DNA of 64,000 bases from Pontimicrobium sp. SW4 (lineage in GTDB: Bacteria > Bacteroidota > Bacteroidia > Flavobacteriales > Flavobacteriaceae), in the NCBI RefSeq assembly GCF_039954625.1, contig NZ_CP157199.1, forward strand, positions 2,418,001 to 2,482,000. Reading direction: 5' to 3'. The translations under genes and the position numbers were made by a program. The notes below the pieces were generated by a model that worked only from the letters and a program-made list of their open reading frames with translations, searched no databases and was not told where the DNA came from. Within the stretch, counting starts at the first letter, position 1. Each line of letters starts with the position of its first letter. Shown here one piece after another: positions 43,628-53,043 of this stretch.

Positions 43628-44611
43628 TTATTCTTGAAATGTAAAGTTGGTGAAAAAATCATCAAAAGCCCACCATGCAGCTACATAAGCGTACTTAGGC
43701 TTTTTTAGTATCTCACCATTAGCACCAAAACCTAGTACATTATATTTTACACCATCTAAATCTTGTAATACATAAGGGAATTCACTTTCGTCAAGTGTTT
43801 GATAATTATTAAAATCATCTACTTCAAATGCACTAATAATTTGGTGAGATTTATTTCCATACACAATATAACTGTACTGTCTTAATGTAATGTCATACCT
43901 GTTTTGACTTGTAAAGTCATTATATTGATAAATAGTTACATTATCATCTTCATCTAAAATACCATAAACATAATCTCTTTCATCAGGAATATTAGTAGTC
44001 CTTAAGTTTGATTTAGCTGTTTTTGATGATGTATTGATTCTACTTGAAGAAGGCACAATACTTTTTAAAACCTTAGCATTTGGAAAGTAGTTTTTTATGG
44101 TTTCCCATCTGGTTTCTACAACAGCAAGTGTGTTTAATCTTTGGTTAATACGGCTACCTTTAATGCCTCTTATAAGCATTTGTGACCAAAGTGTTTGGGT
44201 ATCTTCATCCCAAGGCACCATATTATTTTTATATAAATAACCCGAAGCTCTAAGTGTTTTACTTCTAGTATATGCCAATGCACTTTTAGTAATTGGACAA
44301 TACGTAAATGCATATTTTTGAGATTGGTATTGGTCATTAATAATTTCAGTAGCAAAAGTATTTGGATAAGGATATACTCTAACCTCATCACCAAAGCTCA
44401 TAACGCCTACACGTTCAGAATTTTGTAAATTTGTGTTTGCAACAGTAGTATATTCTGGGTTATCGCCTAAAGGATACATCGCAAAAGAGCCAGAGAGGTC
44501 ATCTTTATTAACCAACCATTCGTTTTCTTCAACTATCTTCTCAGTATCAGGATTGTTTTTAGAACATCCAACTAAAACTATTAGAATAAGAAGCATGGTT
44601 AGTTTTTTCAT
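43628..44611 (-). CDS. DUF3179-type lipoprotein
   Basis: 327 residues. A lipoprotein signal with the lipobox LVGC (Cys about 16) is followed by a DUF3179-like domain: EWLVNKDDLSG, GDEVRVYPYPN, YAFTYCPITKSALAYTR, LWSQMLIRGIKGS. YAFTYCPIT and the WSQ segment are the family hallmarks. It is anchored at the cell envelope; function unknown. Confidence 0.83.
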   Translation of the reverse strand: MKKLTMLLILIVLVGCSKNNPDTEKIVEENEWLVNKDDLSGSFAMYPLGDNPEYTTVANTNLQNSERVGVMSFGDEVRVYPYPNTFATEIINDQYQSQKYAFTYCPITKSALAYTRSKTLRASGYLYKNNMVPWDEDTQTLWSQMLIRGIKGSRINQRLNTLAVVETRWETIKNYFPNAKVLKSIVPSSSRINTSSKTAKSNLRTTNIPDERDYVYGILDEDDNVTIYQYNDFTSQNRYDITLRQYSYIVYGNKSHQIISAFEVDDFNNYQTLDESEFPYVLQDLDGVKYNVLGFGANGEILKKPKYAYVAAWWAFDDFFTNFTFQE

Positions 44612-44694
44612 AGTGATACCTTTTGGTATGGAGTCGTCCTAAAAAAATAAGCTTACAAGAAAAAAGAATTATTTACTTAAATAATCAAAAGTAT

Positions 44695-45576
44695 CTACTT
44701 CTGATTATACCCAAATCGCTTTAATTGACTTTGATTACTTCTCCAGTTTTTATTCACCTTAACATATAGTTCAAGATGTACTTTTTTATCAAAAAATTTC
44801 TCAAGATCTTTTCTTGCTTCCACTCCTACGCGCTTTAATGCAGAACCTTTGTGACCTATAAGAATGCCTTTTTGGGTTTCTCGTTCTACCATAATTACCG
44901 AACGCATTCTAATAATATTTTCTTCTTCATGAAACTCCTCCGTATCCACCTCAACAGCATAAGGAATCTCCTTTTTATAATGCATTAAAATTTTCTCCCT
45001 AATTTTTTCATTGACGAAAAACCGTTCAGGCTTATCTGTTAATTGGTCTTTTGGATAAAAGGGTGGAGATTCTGGTAAGAGCTCAATAATTCGATTAAAT
45101 ACTTCATTAACATTAAACCCTTCAAGTGCTGAAATAGGAAAAAACTCAGCATTTGGCACCTTACTTTGCCACAACGCTGCTTGCTCTTCCAATTCTTCTT
45201 GATTAGAACTATCAATTTTATTTAGGAGTAGTAATACAGGAATTTTTGAATTGGTTATTTTATTAAAAAAAGCTTCATCCTTCAATTCTTTTTCACCGAT
45301 TTCAACCATATAGATTAATACATCGGCATCTTCAAAAGCTGATTTCACAAAACCCATCATGGACTCTTGCAGTTCATACGCTGGTTTAATTATCCCTGGT
45401 GTATCCGATAATACCATTTGGAAATCATCTCCATTTACAATACCTAGAATACGATGCCTAGTTGTTTGCGCTTTGGAGGTAATAATAGATAACTTCTCAC
45501 CAACAAAGGCATTCATCAAAGTAGATTTACCAACATTTGGATTCCCTATTATATTTACAAACCCTGCTTTATGCAT
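44695..45576 (-). CDS. era: GTPase Era
   Basis: 293 residues. G1 is GNPNVGKS, followed by TTRHRILG, G3 DTPG and G4 NKID. A C-terminal KH domain has MVERETQKGILIGHKGSALKRVG. It binds 16S rRNA near its 3' end in 30S assembly. Divergent from the amidohydrolase at 45703. Confidence 0.97.
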   Translation of the reverse strand: MHKAGFVNIIGNPNVGKSTLMNAFVGEKLSIITSKAQTTRHRILGIVNGDDFQMVLSDTPGIIKPAYELQESMMGFVKSAFEDADVLIYMVEIGEKELKDEAFFNKITNSKIPVLLLLNKIDSSNQEELEEQAALWQSKVPNAEFFPISALEGFNVNEVFNRIIELLPESPPFYPKDQLTDKPERFFVNEKIREKILMHYKKEIPYAVEVDTEEFHEEENIIRMRSVIMVERETQKGILIGHKGSALKRVGVEARKDLEKFFDKKVHLELYVKVNKNWRSNQSQLKRFGYNQK

Positions 45577-45702
45577 ATTTAAAATTTAGTTGCAAAGTTA
45601 CAACCTTGAATTGTTTATTGCTTTCAATAACCAAAATTTTTGAGTTATATTTGAAAAGCACTTAAAGCAAATTGTAACTTACAATCTCTAAAACCAACCA
45701 AC

Positions 45703-47430
45703 ATGATATCACGATTTTCACATTTTTTTTCAATTGCAATTACCCTTATTTTTTTTAGTTCTTGTTCTGATACGAATAAAGAATCTGCAACCATGATTAT
45801 TCATGGTGGAACAATATACACGGTAGATTCAAATCAAGCAACTGTAGAAGCTGTAGCAGTTAAAGACAACAAAATACTTTTTGCTGGAAGCTTAGAAGAA
45901 GCCGAAAGCTTTAAAAACGAACAAACTGAAGTTATTGATTTGGAAGGAAAAACAATGACGCCAGGTTTAATAGAAGGGCACGGACATTTTATGGGATTAG
46001 GTTATAATGAGCTTGAACTAGATTTAATGAATACCAAAAGTTATCAAGACATTATTGATGCCGTAGCTGAGCGTGTTAAAAACGCTGAGCCAGGTGAATG
46101 GATTACTGGTAGAGGTTGGCATCAAAGTAAATGGGATAGTGTGCCAGAATATACCGTTAAAGGATTTCAAACGCATCACGCGCTAAGTGAAGTATCACCC
46201 GACAATCCAGTGTATTTAAGACATGCTAGTGGTCATGCTGGCTTTGCTAATGAAAAAGCCATGGAAATTGCTGGCTTACTCACATTATCTACAGATGGTA
46301 TTAACACCTATGAAATAGAAGGAGGTGAAGTTATTGTTGATCAAGCTGGTAGACCAACAGGAATTTTTAGTGAACGTGCTGGAGGTTTAATTGGTAAACA
46401 TATTCCTACTAACACACCTGAATCAAATATCCAAGCCTTTAATTTAGCCATTGAAGCTTGTTACGAAAATGGTATTACAGGATTCCATGATGCAGGAATT
46501 GGAAGAGGAACCATAGCTTTTTACGATCGTATGAAAGCTGAAGGCAATATGAATATTAGAATTTATGCAATGCTTACTGGCAATGATGAAAAACTTCTTA
46601 ATGAATGGTATGAAAAAGGACCAAGTATTGATCCTGATCATAGATTTACTATTCGATCTATAAAATTAAACTGTGATGGTGCATTAGGAAATCGAGGAGC
46701 TTGGCTACTTGAATCTTATACAGATAGACCTGGTCATTTTGGTCTTGAAACGCTTCCAATGGAAATGGTAGATAAAACAGCACGTAATGGGCTTCGAAAT
46801 GGGTTTCAGGTATGCTCACATGCCATAGGTGATCGAGCAAATAGAGAAATATTAGATCGCTATGAAGCTGCAATGACTGAATTATCTAAGATCGATTCTG
46901 ATCACCGATTTAGAATTGAACACGCACAACATTTGCATCCTGAAGATATTCCTAGATTTGCAGAATTACAAGTAATTCCAGCAATGCAAGCTGTTCATAT
47001 GTCGTCGGACAGACCTTGGGCTATTGATCGTTTAGGGGAAAAACGAATTAAGGAAGGTGCTTATATGTGGCAAGATTTGTTACAAAGCGGTGTTCCAATT
47101 GTTAATGGTACAGATGTTCCGGTAGAGCCTTTAAATCCAATAGCCAGTTTTTATGCTAGTGTAAGTCGTAAAACTTTAAAAGGAACTCCTGAAGGAGGTT
47201 ACGAGCCAGAACAAAAAATGACGAGAGAGCAAGCGTTAAAATCTTATACTTTAGACGCTGCTTATGGTGCTTTTGAAGAAGGCATAAAAGGGTCTATTGA
47301 GGTTGGTAAACTTGCCGATTTCACGATTTACAATCAAGATTTAATGACCGTAGATGAAGATAAAATTCTTGACACCGAAGTTGTGATGACTATTTTTGAT
47401 GGTAAAGTTGTATATGAAAAGGAGGATTAA
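45703..47430 (+). CDS. YtcJ-like amidohydrolase, lipoprotein
   Basis: 575 residues. Lipobox FFSSC at about 18-22. The metal-binding start is GLIEGHGHFMGLG (HxH), with later histidines in CSHAIGDRANRE and RIEHAQHLHPED, and the aspartate in NGTDVPVEPLNPI. It matches metallo-dependent amidohydrolases of the YtcJ group, whose natural substrates are mostly unknown. TATATTTG at 45646-45653 is a promoter candidate. A paralogue is encoded at 48175-49899. Confidence 0.9.
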   Translation: MISRFSHFFSIAITLIFFSSCSDTNKESATMIIHGGTIYTVDSNQATVEAVAVKDNKILFAGSLEEAESFKNEQTEVIDLEGKTMTPGLIEGHGHFMGLGYNELELDLMNTKSYQDIIDAVAERVKNAEPGEWITGRGWHQSKWDSVPEYTVKGFQTHHALSEVSPDNPVYLRHASGHAGFANEKAMEIAGLLTLSTDGINTYEIEGGEVIVDQAGRPTGIFSERAGGLIGKHIPTNTPESNIQAFNLAIEACYENGITGFHDAGIGRGTIAFYDRMKAEGNMNIRIYAMLTGNDEKLLNEWYEKGPSIDPDHRFTIRSIKLNCDGALGNRGAWLLESYTDRPGHFGLETLPMEMVDKTARNGLRNGFQVCSHAIGDRANREILDRYEAAMTELSKIDSDHRFRIEHAQHLHPEDIPRFAELQVIPAMQAVHMSSDRPWAIDRLGEKRIKEGAYMWQDLLQSGVPIVNGTDVPVEPLNPIASFYASVSRKTLKGTPEGGYEPEQKMTREQALKSYTLDAAYGAFEEGIKGSIEVGKLADFTIYNQDLMTVDEDKILDTEVVMTIFDGKVVYEKED

Positions 47431-47462
47431 TTCTTAGTTGACTGTAATTTCAACTAAACTTT

Positions 47463-48155
47463 ATGGTAGAAAAAAAAGACATCGAAAAATTGATAGTTCA
47501 GAACAAAAAAAGTACTCTGAAAAATCATTGGAATGATGCTTTTTTTTATAATACCACAAAGTATAGTGGAGAAATAAAATCGAATGAGCTTTTAATTTGG
47601 AGGTCAGCACATTTTTTAAGGGGTGTTTACCCAGTTTTTCATCTGACTTTTCATCAAAATGGAAAACTGAGCGGAATAAAAACGAAAAAAAATCCTTATC
47701 ACCAACTTCTGATTAAAATATCAATCGGAGTTTTTATTCTACTTACTTTGTTTCTGTTAATTACAACTGAATTTAAGACTGCCATTATTGGAATAATTGG
47801 AATTTCTGTAATTGGAACATTATTGCATTTAATAATGTCAAAATCGAAAAAGTACGAAACAAAAATTTTGACTGACGAACTGAAAGAAGCTATAGAAAAT
47901 ATTGAACAAGTAAATAATCCTAAATTTATAAACAAGCAGAAAGCTGAATCAAAGAAAGAAAAGGTTAAAGAATGGACTTTTACAAAAATTTTGACTAGGC
48001 TTCTACTCTATCCTTTTTGCTTGCTAATTTTATGGTTTTCAATAACTGGGTTTTTACCCCAAGGGAAAACATTATATGGAATATTTGGAATAACTGTTGC
48101 TTTAGCCCACCCAATTGCTGATATATTATTAGTTATTGGAAAAAATAAAAAGTAA
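47463..48155 (+). CDS. Membrane protein of unknown function
   Basis: 230 residues. A soluble N-terminal part with HWNDAFFYNTTKYSGEIKSNELLIWRS (about 20-46) resembles a PH-like strand pattern. Two helices at about 80-110 follow, then a basic coiled segment, and two more helices at about 170-195 and 200-225. No recognised family. The region is unusually rich in GGAATAA/TTGGAAT-type words compared with its neighbours, which may mean recent acquisition. Confidence 0.65.
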   Translation: MVEKKDIEKLIVQNKKSTLKNHWNDAFFYNTTKYSGEIKSNELLIWRSAHFLRGVYPVFHLTFHQNGKLSGIKTKKNPYHQLLIKISIGVFILLTLFLLITTEFKTAIIGIIGISVIGTLLHLIMSKSKKYETKILTDELKEAIENIEQVNNPKFINKQKAESKKEKVKEWTFTKILTRLLLYPFCLLILWFSITGFLPQGKTLYGIFGITVALAHPIADILLVIGKNKK

Positions 48156-48174
48156 AATTAGATTAAGAAGTCGC

Positions 48175-49899
48175 TTATTTCTCATAAACAACTTTTCCAT
48201 TCACCATCGTTTTTAAAATCTGACCATTTAATAGTTGGTTGGGATTGGTGTTACCTATGTTTAAAACATCCATGTCCATAAAAGTGAAGTCTGCCCATTT
48301 TCCTTTTTCAATAGTTCCTGTTAAGTGTTCTTGTTTAGATGCATAAGCAGCCCAAATGGTGTAAGCCCTTAAAGTTTCCTCTGGTGTAAAGACTTGTTCT
48401 GGAAACCACTGTTTGTCATCATCTCTTTTTTGCTTTGTAATAGCACAATAAGCACCATAGAAAAAACTTGGGTCTGTTCCAGCATAATCTGAATTAAAAA
48501 TCACTGTTGCTCCTGCTTTTCTAAGAGAACGCCAAGCATAACCTCCTTTAATACGCTCTTCTCCAACTCGATCAATAGCCCAAGGCATATCCTCAACAGC
48601 ATGTCCAGGTTCTAATGAAGCGACAATATTTAAGTCTTTAAAACGAGTAAAATCATCTGGGTGAATAATTTGTGCATGCTCAATACGATGTCGTAAATCT
48701 CTAGACTCAGGATGCTCTTTAAAATAATCATCGTATAAATCTAAAACTTCACGATTTGCTTTATCTCCAATACAATGGATTGCTAATTGAAATCCAGCAT
48801 CTAGAGCCTTTTTTATTAAACCTTCGTGAAAGCCATAATCTGTACTTGCTACACCTTTATGCCCAGGCTGATCACTATAATCTTCCAAAAAGTTCGCACC
48901 TCTAGAACCCAAAGAACCATCATAATAGGCTTTAAACGTTTTTACTTGTAAAAAGGCTGAATCGCTACTTGTTGGTCCCTTTTCTACCCATTCTTCAACA
49001 AGTTCAATGTTATGCATTCTAGCAGCTACAAAAATTTGAGTTCTTAATAATAATTCATTTCTACTATCTAAATCTTCATAACCTTCCATCCATTCTTTTA
49101 CCACTCCAGCATGATGCGCTGTAGTATAACCTAGACTAGCCAAATGGTTTAGCCCATATTTTAGAATTCTTCCTCTTTGTTCTAATGTCTTTTTTGGAAT
49201 TTTATTATCTAACAGGTTTTTTGCATGGTTTAGTAAAACATATTTCAAATTGCCTTTTTCATCTTTCAAAATTTCTCCTCCATCGGTAGCAACAGTTTCT
49301 GTAGTAATCTCTGCCAACTCAAAAGCTAAAGCATTTCCCATAGCTCCAAAACCTCTTAAGCCTTGCAATGCCACTGGATGATTTTTCACTTTATTGCTTA
49401 ACGCAATCATATCAGGGTATTCATTCGCAAATTCAGCTTCATCCCATCCATAACCAATTATCCATTCACCAACTGGTATTTGAAGTGATTTTTGATAAAT
49501 TGCTTCAATAATCTCATCTCCAGACAAATTATTTAAAGCTACCATTTCAGATTTTTCCCCTATTTCATGTACATGACCATGAGATTCAATAAGCCCTGGA
49601 ACGACAAAAGCATTTTTAGCATCGACAATCTTGGTGTTTTCACCAATATACTTTTGTATTTCTTCATTTGAGCCAACAAATTGAATTAATCCATTTTTTA
49701 TAGCAATGGCTTGTGCATCAGGTTGCCAAACATCATTTTTAATCGATGCATTTTGTGCAGGAACTCCATCTAATGAAGGATCATCCCAACTCAGGGTATA
49801 CACTCTAGCATTTGTAATCACAGTATCTGCAATATCCAATTTTGAGTTTGAACTGCATGAGAAAAGTATAACTACTATTAACCATAAAATATTCTTCAT
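48175..49899 (-). CDS. YtcJ-like amidohydrolase, lipoprotein, paralogue
   Basis: 574 residues. Signal peptide with lipobox LFSC (Cys about 15). HxH in GLIESHGHVHEIG, then AIHCIGDKANREV and RIEHAQIIHPDD, and the aspartate in FNSDYAGTDPS. Overall length and motif spacing are as in the gene at 45703, so the two are paralogues. They face each other across the membrane-protein gene at 47463. Substrate unknown; surface or periplasmic side. Confidence 0.9.
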   Translation of the reverse strand: MKNILWLIVVILFSCSSNSKLDIADTVITNARVYTLSWDDPSLDGVPAQNASIKNDVWQPDAQAIAIKNGLIQFVGSNEEIQKYIGENTKIVDAKNAFVVPGLIESHGHVHEIGEKSEMVALNNLSGDEIIEAIYQKSLQIPVGEWIIGYGWDEAEFANEYPDMIALSNKVKNHPVALQGLRGFGAMGNALAFELAEITTETVATDGGEILKDEKGNLKYVLLNHAKNLLDNKIPKKTLEQRGRILKYGLNHLASLGYTTAHHAGVVKEWMEGYEDLDSRNELLLRTQIFVAARMHNIELVEEWVEKGPTSSDSAFLQVKTFKAYYDGSLGSRGANFLEDYSDQPGHKGVASTDYGFHEGLIKKALDAGFQLAIHCIGDKANREVLDLYDDYFKEHPESRDLRHRIEHAQIIHPDDFTRFKDLNIVASLEPGHAVEDMPWAIDRVGEERIKGGYAWRSLRKAGATVIFNSDYAGTDPSFFYGAYCAITKQKRDDDKQWFPEQVFTPEETLRAYTIWAAYASKQEHLTGTIEKGKWADFTFMDMDVLNIGNTNPNQLLNGQILKTMVNGKVVYEK

Positions 49900-50049
49900 A
49901 ATTTATTTTTTGTAAGTGAAAAGCGTGTCCAATATAACGATATTTCAAGTTTTCATAGCAAGCCTTTGTTCCATATATTTTCTTTTAATCAAATTCTGTA
50001 TCTTCGGAAATGATTATCTCTTCAATTTTTAAAAATCATAACTCACAAA

Positions 50050-51318
50050 ATGAAGGTATTTATTAAGCTATTTTTACTTACACTTTTAATCACAGTCAGC
50101 TCTTGCAGCACCACTTACAAGCTCAAAAAAGATTTTAATAAGCATCAAAAAGAATCAGAATTCTTTAAAGGATTTGTTTTATATAATCCTGAAACTAGAA
50201 CTCAAATCATTAACCATAATGGTAGTAAGTTTTTTACGCCTGCTTCAAACACAAAGTTGTATACGTTTTATTCAGCCTATAAAACTTTAGGAGATTCTCT
50301 AAAAGGGCTTGAGTATTACAAAAACAATGACACCTTATTTATTAAAGGTGCCGCAGATCCTTCATTTTTATATGAATTTGAAGACTCTAAAACAATTCCT
50401 TTTTTAAATAGTCATAATGGTCCAATAGTTATACTTGATGTATCTTTAGATGACAACCGCTTCGGAAATGGATGGTCTTGGGAAGATTATCAATATTATT
50501 ATATGCCAGAAAGGAGTTTATTTCCAATGTATGGAAACGTAGTTACTTATGCTATGAATGATGACTCTATTGTATCTCATCCTTCATATTTCAAAAAACA
50601 GATTACTGTTTTAGATTCAATAGATATGAATAGAGAGTTTGAAGAAAACAAGTTTTATTTAGAACGTTTAGATTCCACTTCAAATTATATTCCTTTTAAA
50701 ACATCAACAAAACTTATTGCTGAGTTACTAAGTGATACTTTAAGTAAGCCTGTAAATGTAATGTCTCAAAAAAAAGATTTAAATTTTAAGTCTTTGTATA
50801 GTATAGCTGTAGATTCTGTTTACAAACAAATGCTTGTAGTGAGTGATAATTTTATTGCAGAACAATTAATGCTTCAAGTTGCAAAAAAAATGAAAGGCAC
50901 ATACAATGTTGAAGATGGTATTGAATATATTCTTGAAAACCACTTACAGGACTTGCCCCAAAAACCTGTTTGGAGAGATGGCTCTGGCTTATCAGTCTAT
51001 AATTTGTTTTCTCCTGAAGATACAGCACACTTACTCACAAAAATGTATCAAGAAATTCCCTTAAACAAATTATTAAACTATTTTCCTGTAGGTGGAGAAA
51101 GCGGAACTTTGCGCAATTGGTATGGCGGAAAGAAAAAACCTTACGTATATGCAAAATCTGGAACATTATCTAATACTTATTGCTTAAGCGGCTATGTAAT
51201 TACAAAGAAAGGAACGGTATTAGTTTTTAGCTATATGAACAATAATTACAATGCTCCCAATTCTAAAATTAGAAGTCAAATTCAAGACCATCTTTCAAAA
51301 ATCTATGAAAAATATTAA
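50050..51318 (+). CDS. D-alanyl-D-alanine carboxypeptidase/endopeptidase, PBP4 (S13) family, lipoprotein
   Basis: 422 residues. Lipobox ITVSSC (Cys 19). The catalytic Ser is S66 in SNTK (S-x2-K, K69), with SDN in VSDNFIAEQLM and KSG in YAKSGTLSNTY. It removes or cleaves D-Ala cross-links in peptidoglycan. The family usually has an inserted domain between motifs I and II; here that region (about 80-250) is present but short. It overlaps the next gene's start by 14 bases. Confidence 0.9.
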   Translation: MKVFIKLFLLTLLITVSSCSTTYKLKKDFNKHQKESEFFKGFVLYNPETRTQIINHNGSKFFTPASNTKLYTFYSAYKTLGDSLKGLEYYKNNDTLFIKGAADPSFLYEFEDSKTIPFLNSHNGPIVILDVSLDDNRFGNGWSWEDYQYYYMPERSLFPMYGNVVTYAMNDDSIVSHPSYFKKQITVLDSIDMNREFEENKFYLERLDSTSNYIPFKTSTKLIAELLSDTLSKPVNVMSQKKDLNFKSLYSIAVDSVYKQMLVVSDNFIAEQLMLQVAKKMKGTYNVEDGIEYILENHLQDLPQKPVWRDGSGLSVYNLFSPEDTAHLLTKMYQEIPLNKLLNYFPVGGESGTLRNWYGGKKKPYVYAKSGTLSNTYCLSGYVITKKGTVLVFSYMNNNYNAPNSKIRSQIQDHLSKIYEKY

Positions 51319-52108
51319 GCAAATATGTATTACAATACTTGTTGCTAGTCTAATTTCCAGTACTGTTTGGTCGCAACAAATTGATAGCACAAAAATCGTA
51401 AAAGTCTTATCCTTTAATATTTTACACGGAAGGACTATGAAAGGCGATTTCAACTTGAATGTTATAGCCAAAGTTATTATTGATGCAAATCCAGATTTTG
51501 TAGCGCTTCAAGAAGTAGATTACAAAACCAATCGAGCTAAAAAGTATGATTTAGTTACCGAATTAGGCTGGCGTACAAAAATGGCTCCTATTTATGGTAG
51601 AGCTATGCATTATGATGGTGGCGAATATGGTGAAGGTGTTCTTTCAAAGCACACTTTTTTACAAACTAGAAATCATCCTTTACCTTATCTTCAAGGCGAC
51701 GAACCTAGAGCTGCATTAGAAATTACTACGATTTTACCTTCAAAAGATACAATTTCATTTATAGGAACGCATCTTGACCATTTAAAGCTTGAAACCAACA
51801 AAATTATGCAAGCTAAAGAAATCAACAACCTGTTTTCCAGCAATAAATACCCAACTATTTTAGCAGGTGATTTGAATGCTGAACCAAATAGTAATACGAT
51901 GAATATATTAGAAAGTTTCTGGACAGCTTCTTATGATAAAAGTAACCCGCAGCCTACCTTTTCATCAGAAAATCCAACTAAAAAAATAGACTATATATTG
52001 TTCTATCCAAAACATCGCTGGAAAGTCCTTAAAAGAGATGTAATTTGTGATTTAATTGCATCAGATCATTGCGCATACTTAGTCACACTACAACTTCTAG
52101 ATGAGTAA
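51305..52108 (+). CDS. Exported endonuclease/exonuclease/phosphatase-family protein
   Basis: Start set at ATG 51305 (MKNIKQICITILVA), because the earlier in-frame codon at 51251 lies deep inside the dacB-like gene and removes the signal peptide. 267 residues with a signal peptide ending near TVWSQ. EEP motifs: LSFNILHGR, FVALQEVD (Glu), GTHLDHL, AGDLNAEPNS (D-x-N) and SDHCAYL (DH). A metal-dependent phosphodiesterase, nuclease or phosphatase outside the cytoplasm; substrate unknown. Confidence 0.9.
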   Translation: MKNIKQICITILVASLISSTVWSQQIDSTKIVKVLSFNILHGRTMKGDFNLNVIAKVIIDANPDFVALQEVDYKTNRAKKYDLVTELGWRTKMAPIYGRAMHYDGGEYGEGVLSKHTFLQTRNHPLPYLQGDEPRAALEITTILPSKDTISFIGTHLDHLKLETNKIMQAKEINNLFSSNKYPTILAGDLNAEPNSNTMNILESFWTASYDKSNPQPTFSSENPTKKIDYILFYPKHRWKVLKRDVICDLIASDHCAYLVTLQLLDE

Positions 52109-52212
52109 TTTTTTATTTTAACACATCGTTATAAAATAAAAATGGCAAATTCGCTCAACTTTATGTAAATTGACCGCTAATTTAGACAGAAAACTAAGGT
52201 AATTATAGTTTT

Positions 52213-53037
52213 ATGGCAACGCGTAACTACGAAGGTAAAAAATTTGATCAAAAAGAAATCGACAAGATTGTTGACGCATTGACTGTTGAAGAAGCTTTGC
52301 AAATAAACATTAATAATGAGCCTTTTACTGTTTCCATGCGCACTCCAGGGAATGACATAGAGCTTGTTCGTGGCCTATTACATGCTGAAGGTGTAATAAA
52401 TAATGTAAATCTTAATCCTGAGGTTTCTCTAAAAAAAGAAAATGAAAAAGGTATAGTTACCATTGTTAATGTCAATATTCCAAAGAGCGAATTAGGAGAA
52501 GGCTATTCTAATAGTAGAAGTTTGCTGTCTGTATCATCATGTGGTATTTGTGGAAAAACTGAACTTGGTGATTTAGCTTTTATTGGAAAAACTATTGACG
52601 ATAGTGAGAAAATAGAAATTGGGCTCATTCATGATATGTTTGATAAAATGAACTCTTTACAGTTTAATTTTAGAAAATCAGGGGGCACACATGCTGCAGC
52701 TGCTTTTAGCATTAAAGGAGATATGTTGTGCGCAATGGAAGACATTGGTCGCCATAATGCAGTAGATAAAATAGTTGGAAAGCTAATTAATAATAAAAAA
52801 CTACATAAAGCTAAGGTTATGACTGTAAGTGGTCGTATTTCCTATGAAATTGTTATCAAATGCTTTAAAGCTAGAATACCTTTTCTAGCAGCAGTTTCTG
52901 CACCTTCATCGTTAGCAGTAGATTACGCTAAAGAACTCGGAATCACACTGTTTGCTTTCTGTAGAGATAAAAGAGCAACGTGTTATTCCAATCCGCAACG
53001 AACCAAAATAGAATCAACCAACACCAAAGCGAGTTAA
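52213..53037 (+). CDS. fdhD: Formate dehydrogenase sulfurtransferase FdhD
   Basis: 274 residues. Sulfur-carrying cysteines C110 and C113 in SSCGICGKTEL. Also RTPGNDIELVRGLL at about 43-56, GGTHAAAAF and EDIGRHNAVDK. FdhD hands sulfur from a cysteine desulfurase to the molybdenum cofactor of formate dehydrogenase. It comes first in the fdh operon, with 6 bases before the next gene. Confidence 0.96.
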   Translation: MATRNYEGKKFDQKEIDKIVDALTVEEALQININNEPFTVSMRTPGNDIELVRGLLHAEGVINNVNLNPEVSLKKENEKGIVTIVNVNIPKSELGEGYSNSRSLLSVSSCGICGKTELGDLAFIGKTIDDSEKIEIGLIHDMFDKMNSLQFNFRKSGGTHAAAAFSIKGDMLCAMEDIGRHNAVDKIVGKLINNKKLHKAKVMTVSGRISYEIVIKCFKARIPFLAAVSAPSSLAVDYAKELGITLFAFCRDKRATCYSNPQRTKIESTNTKAS

Positions 53038-53043
53038 AAATAT

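Noticed and set aside
51251..51304. N-terminal extension of the EEP-family protein
   Set aside because: The extension lies within the PBP4-like gene and would hide the evident signal peptide that starts at ATG 51305.
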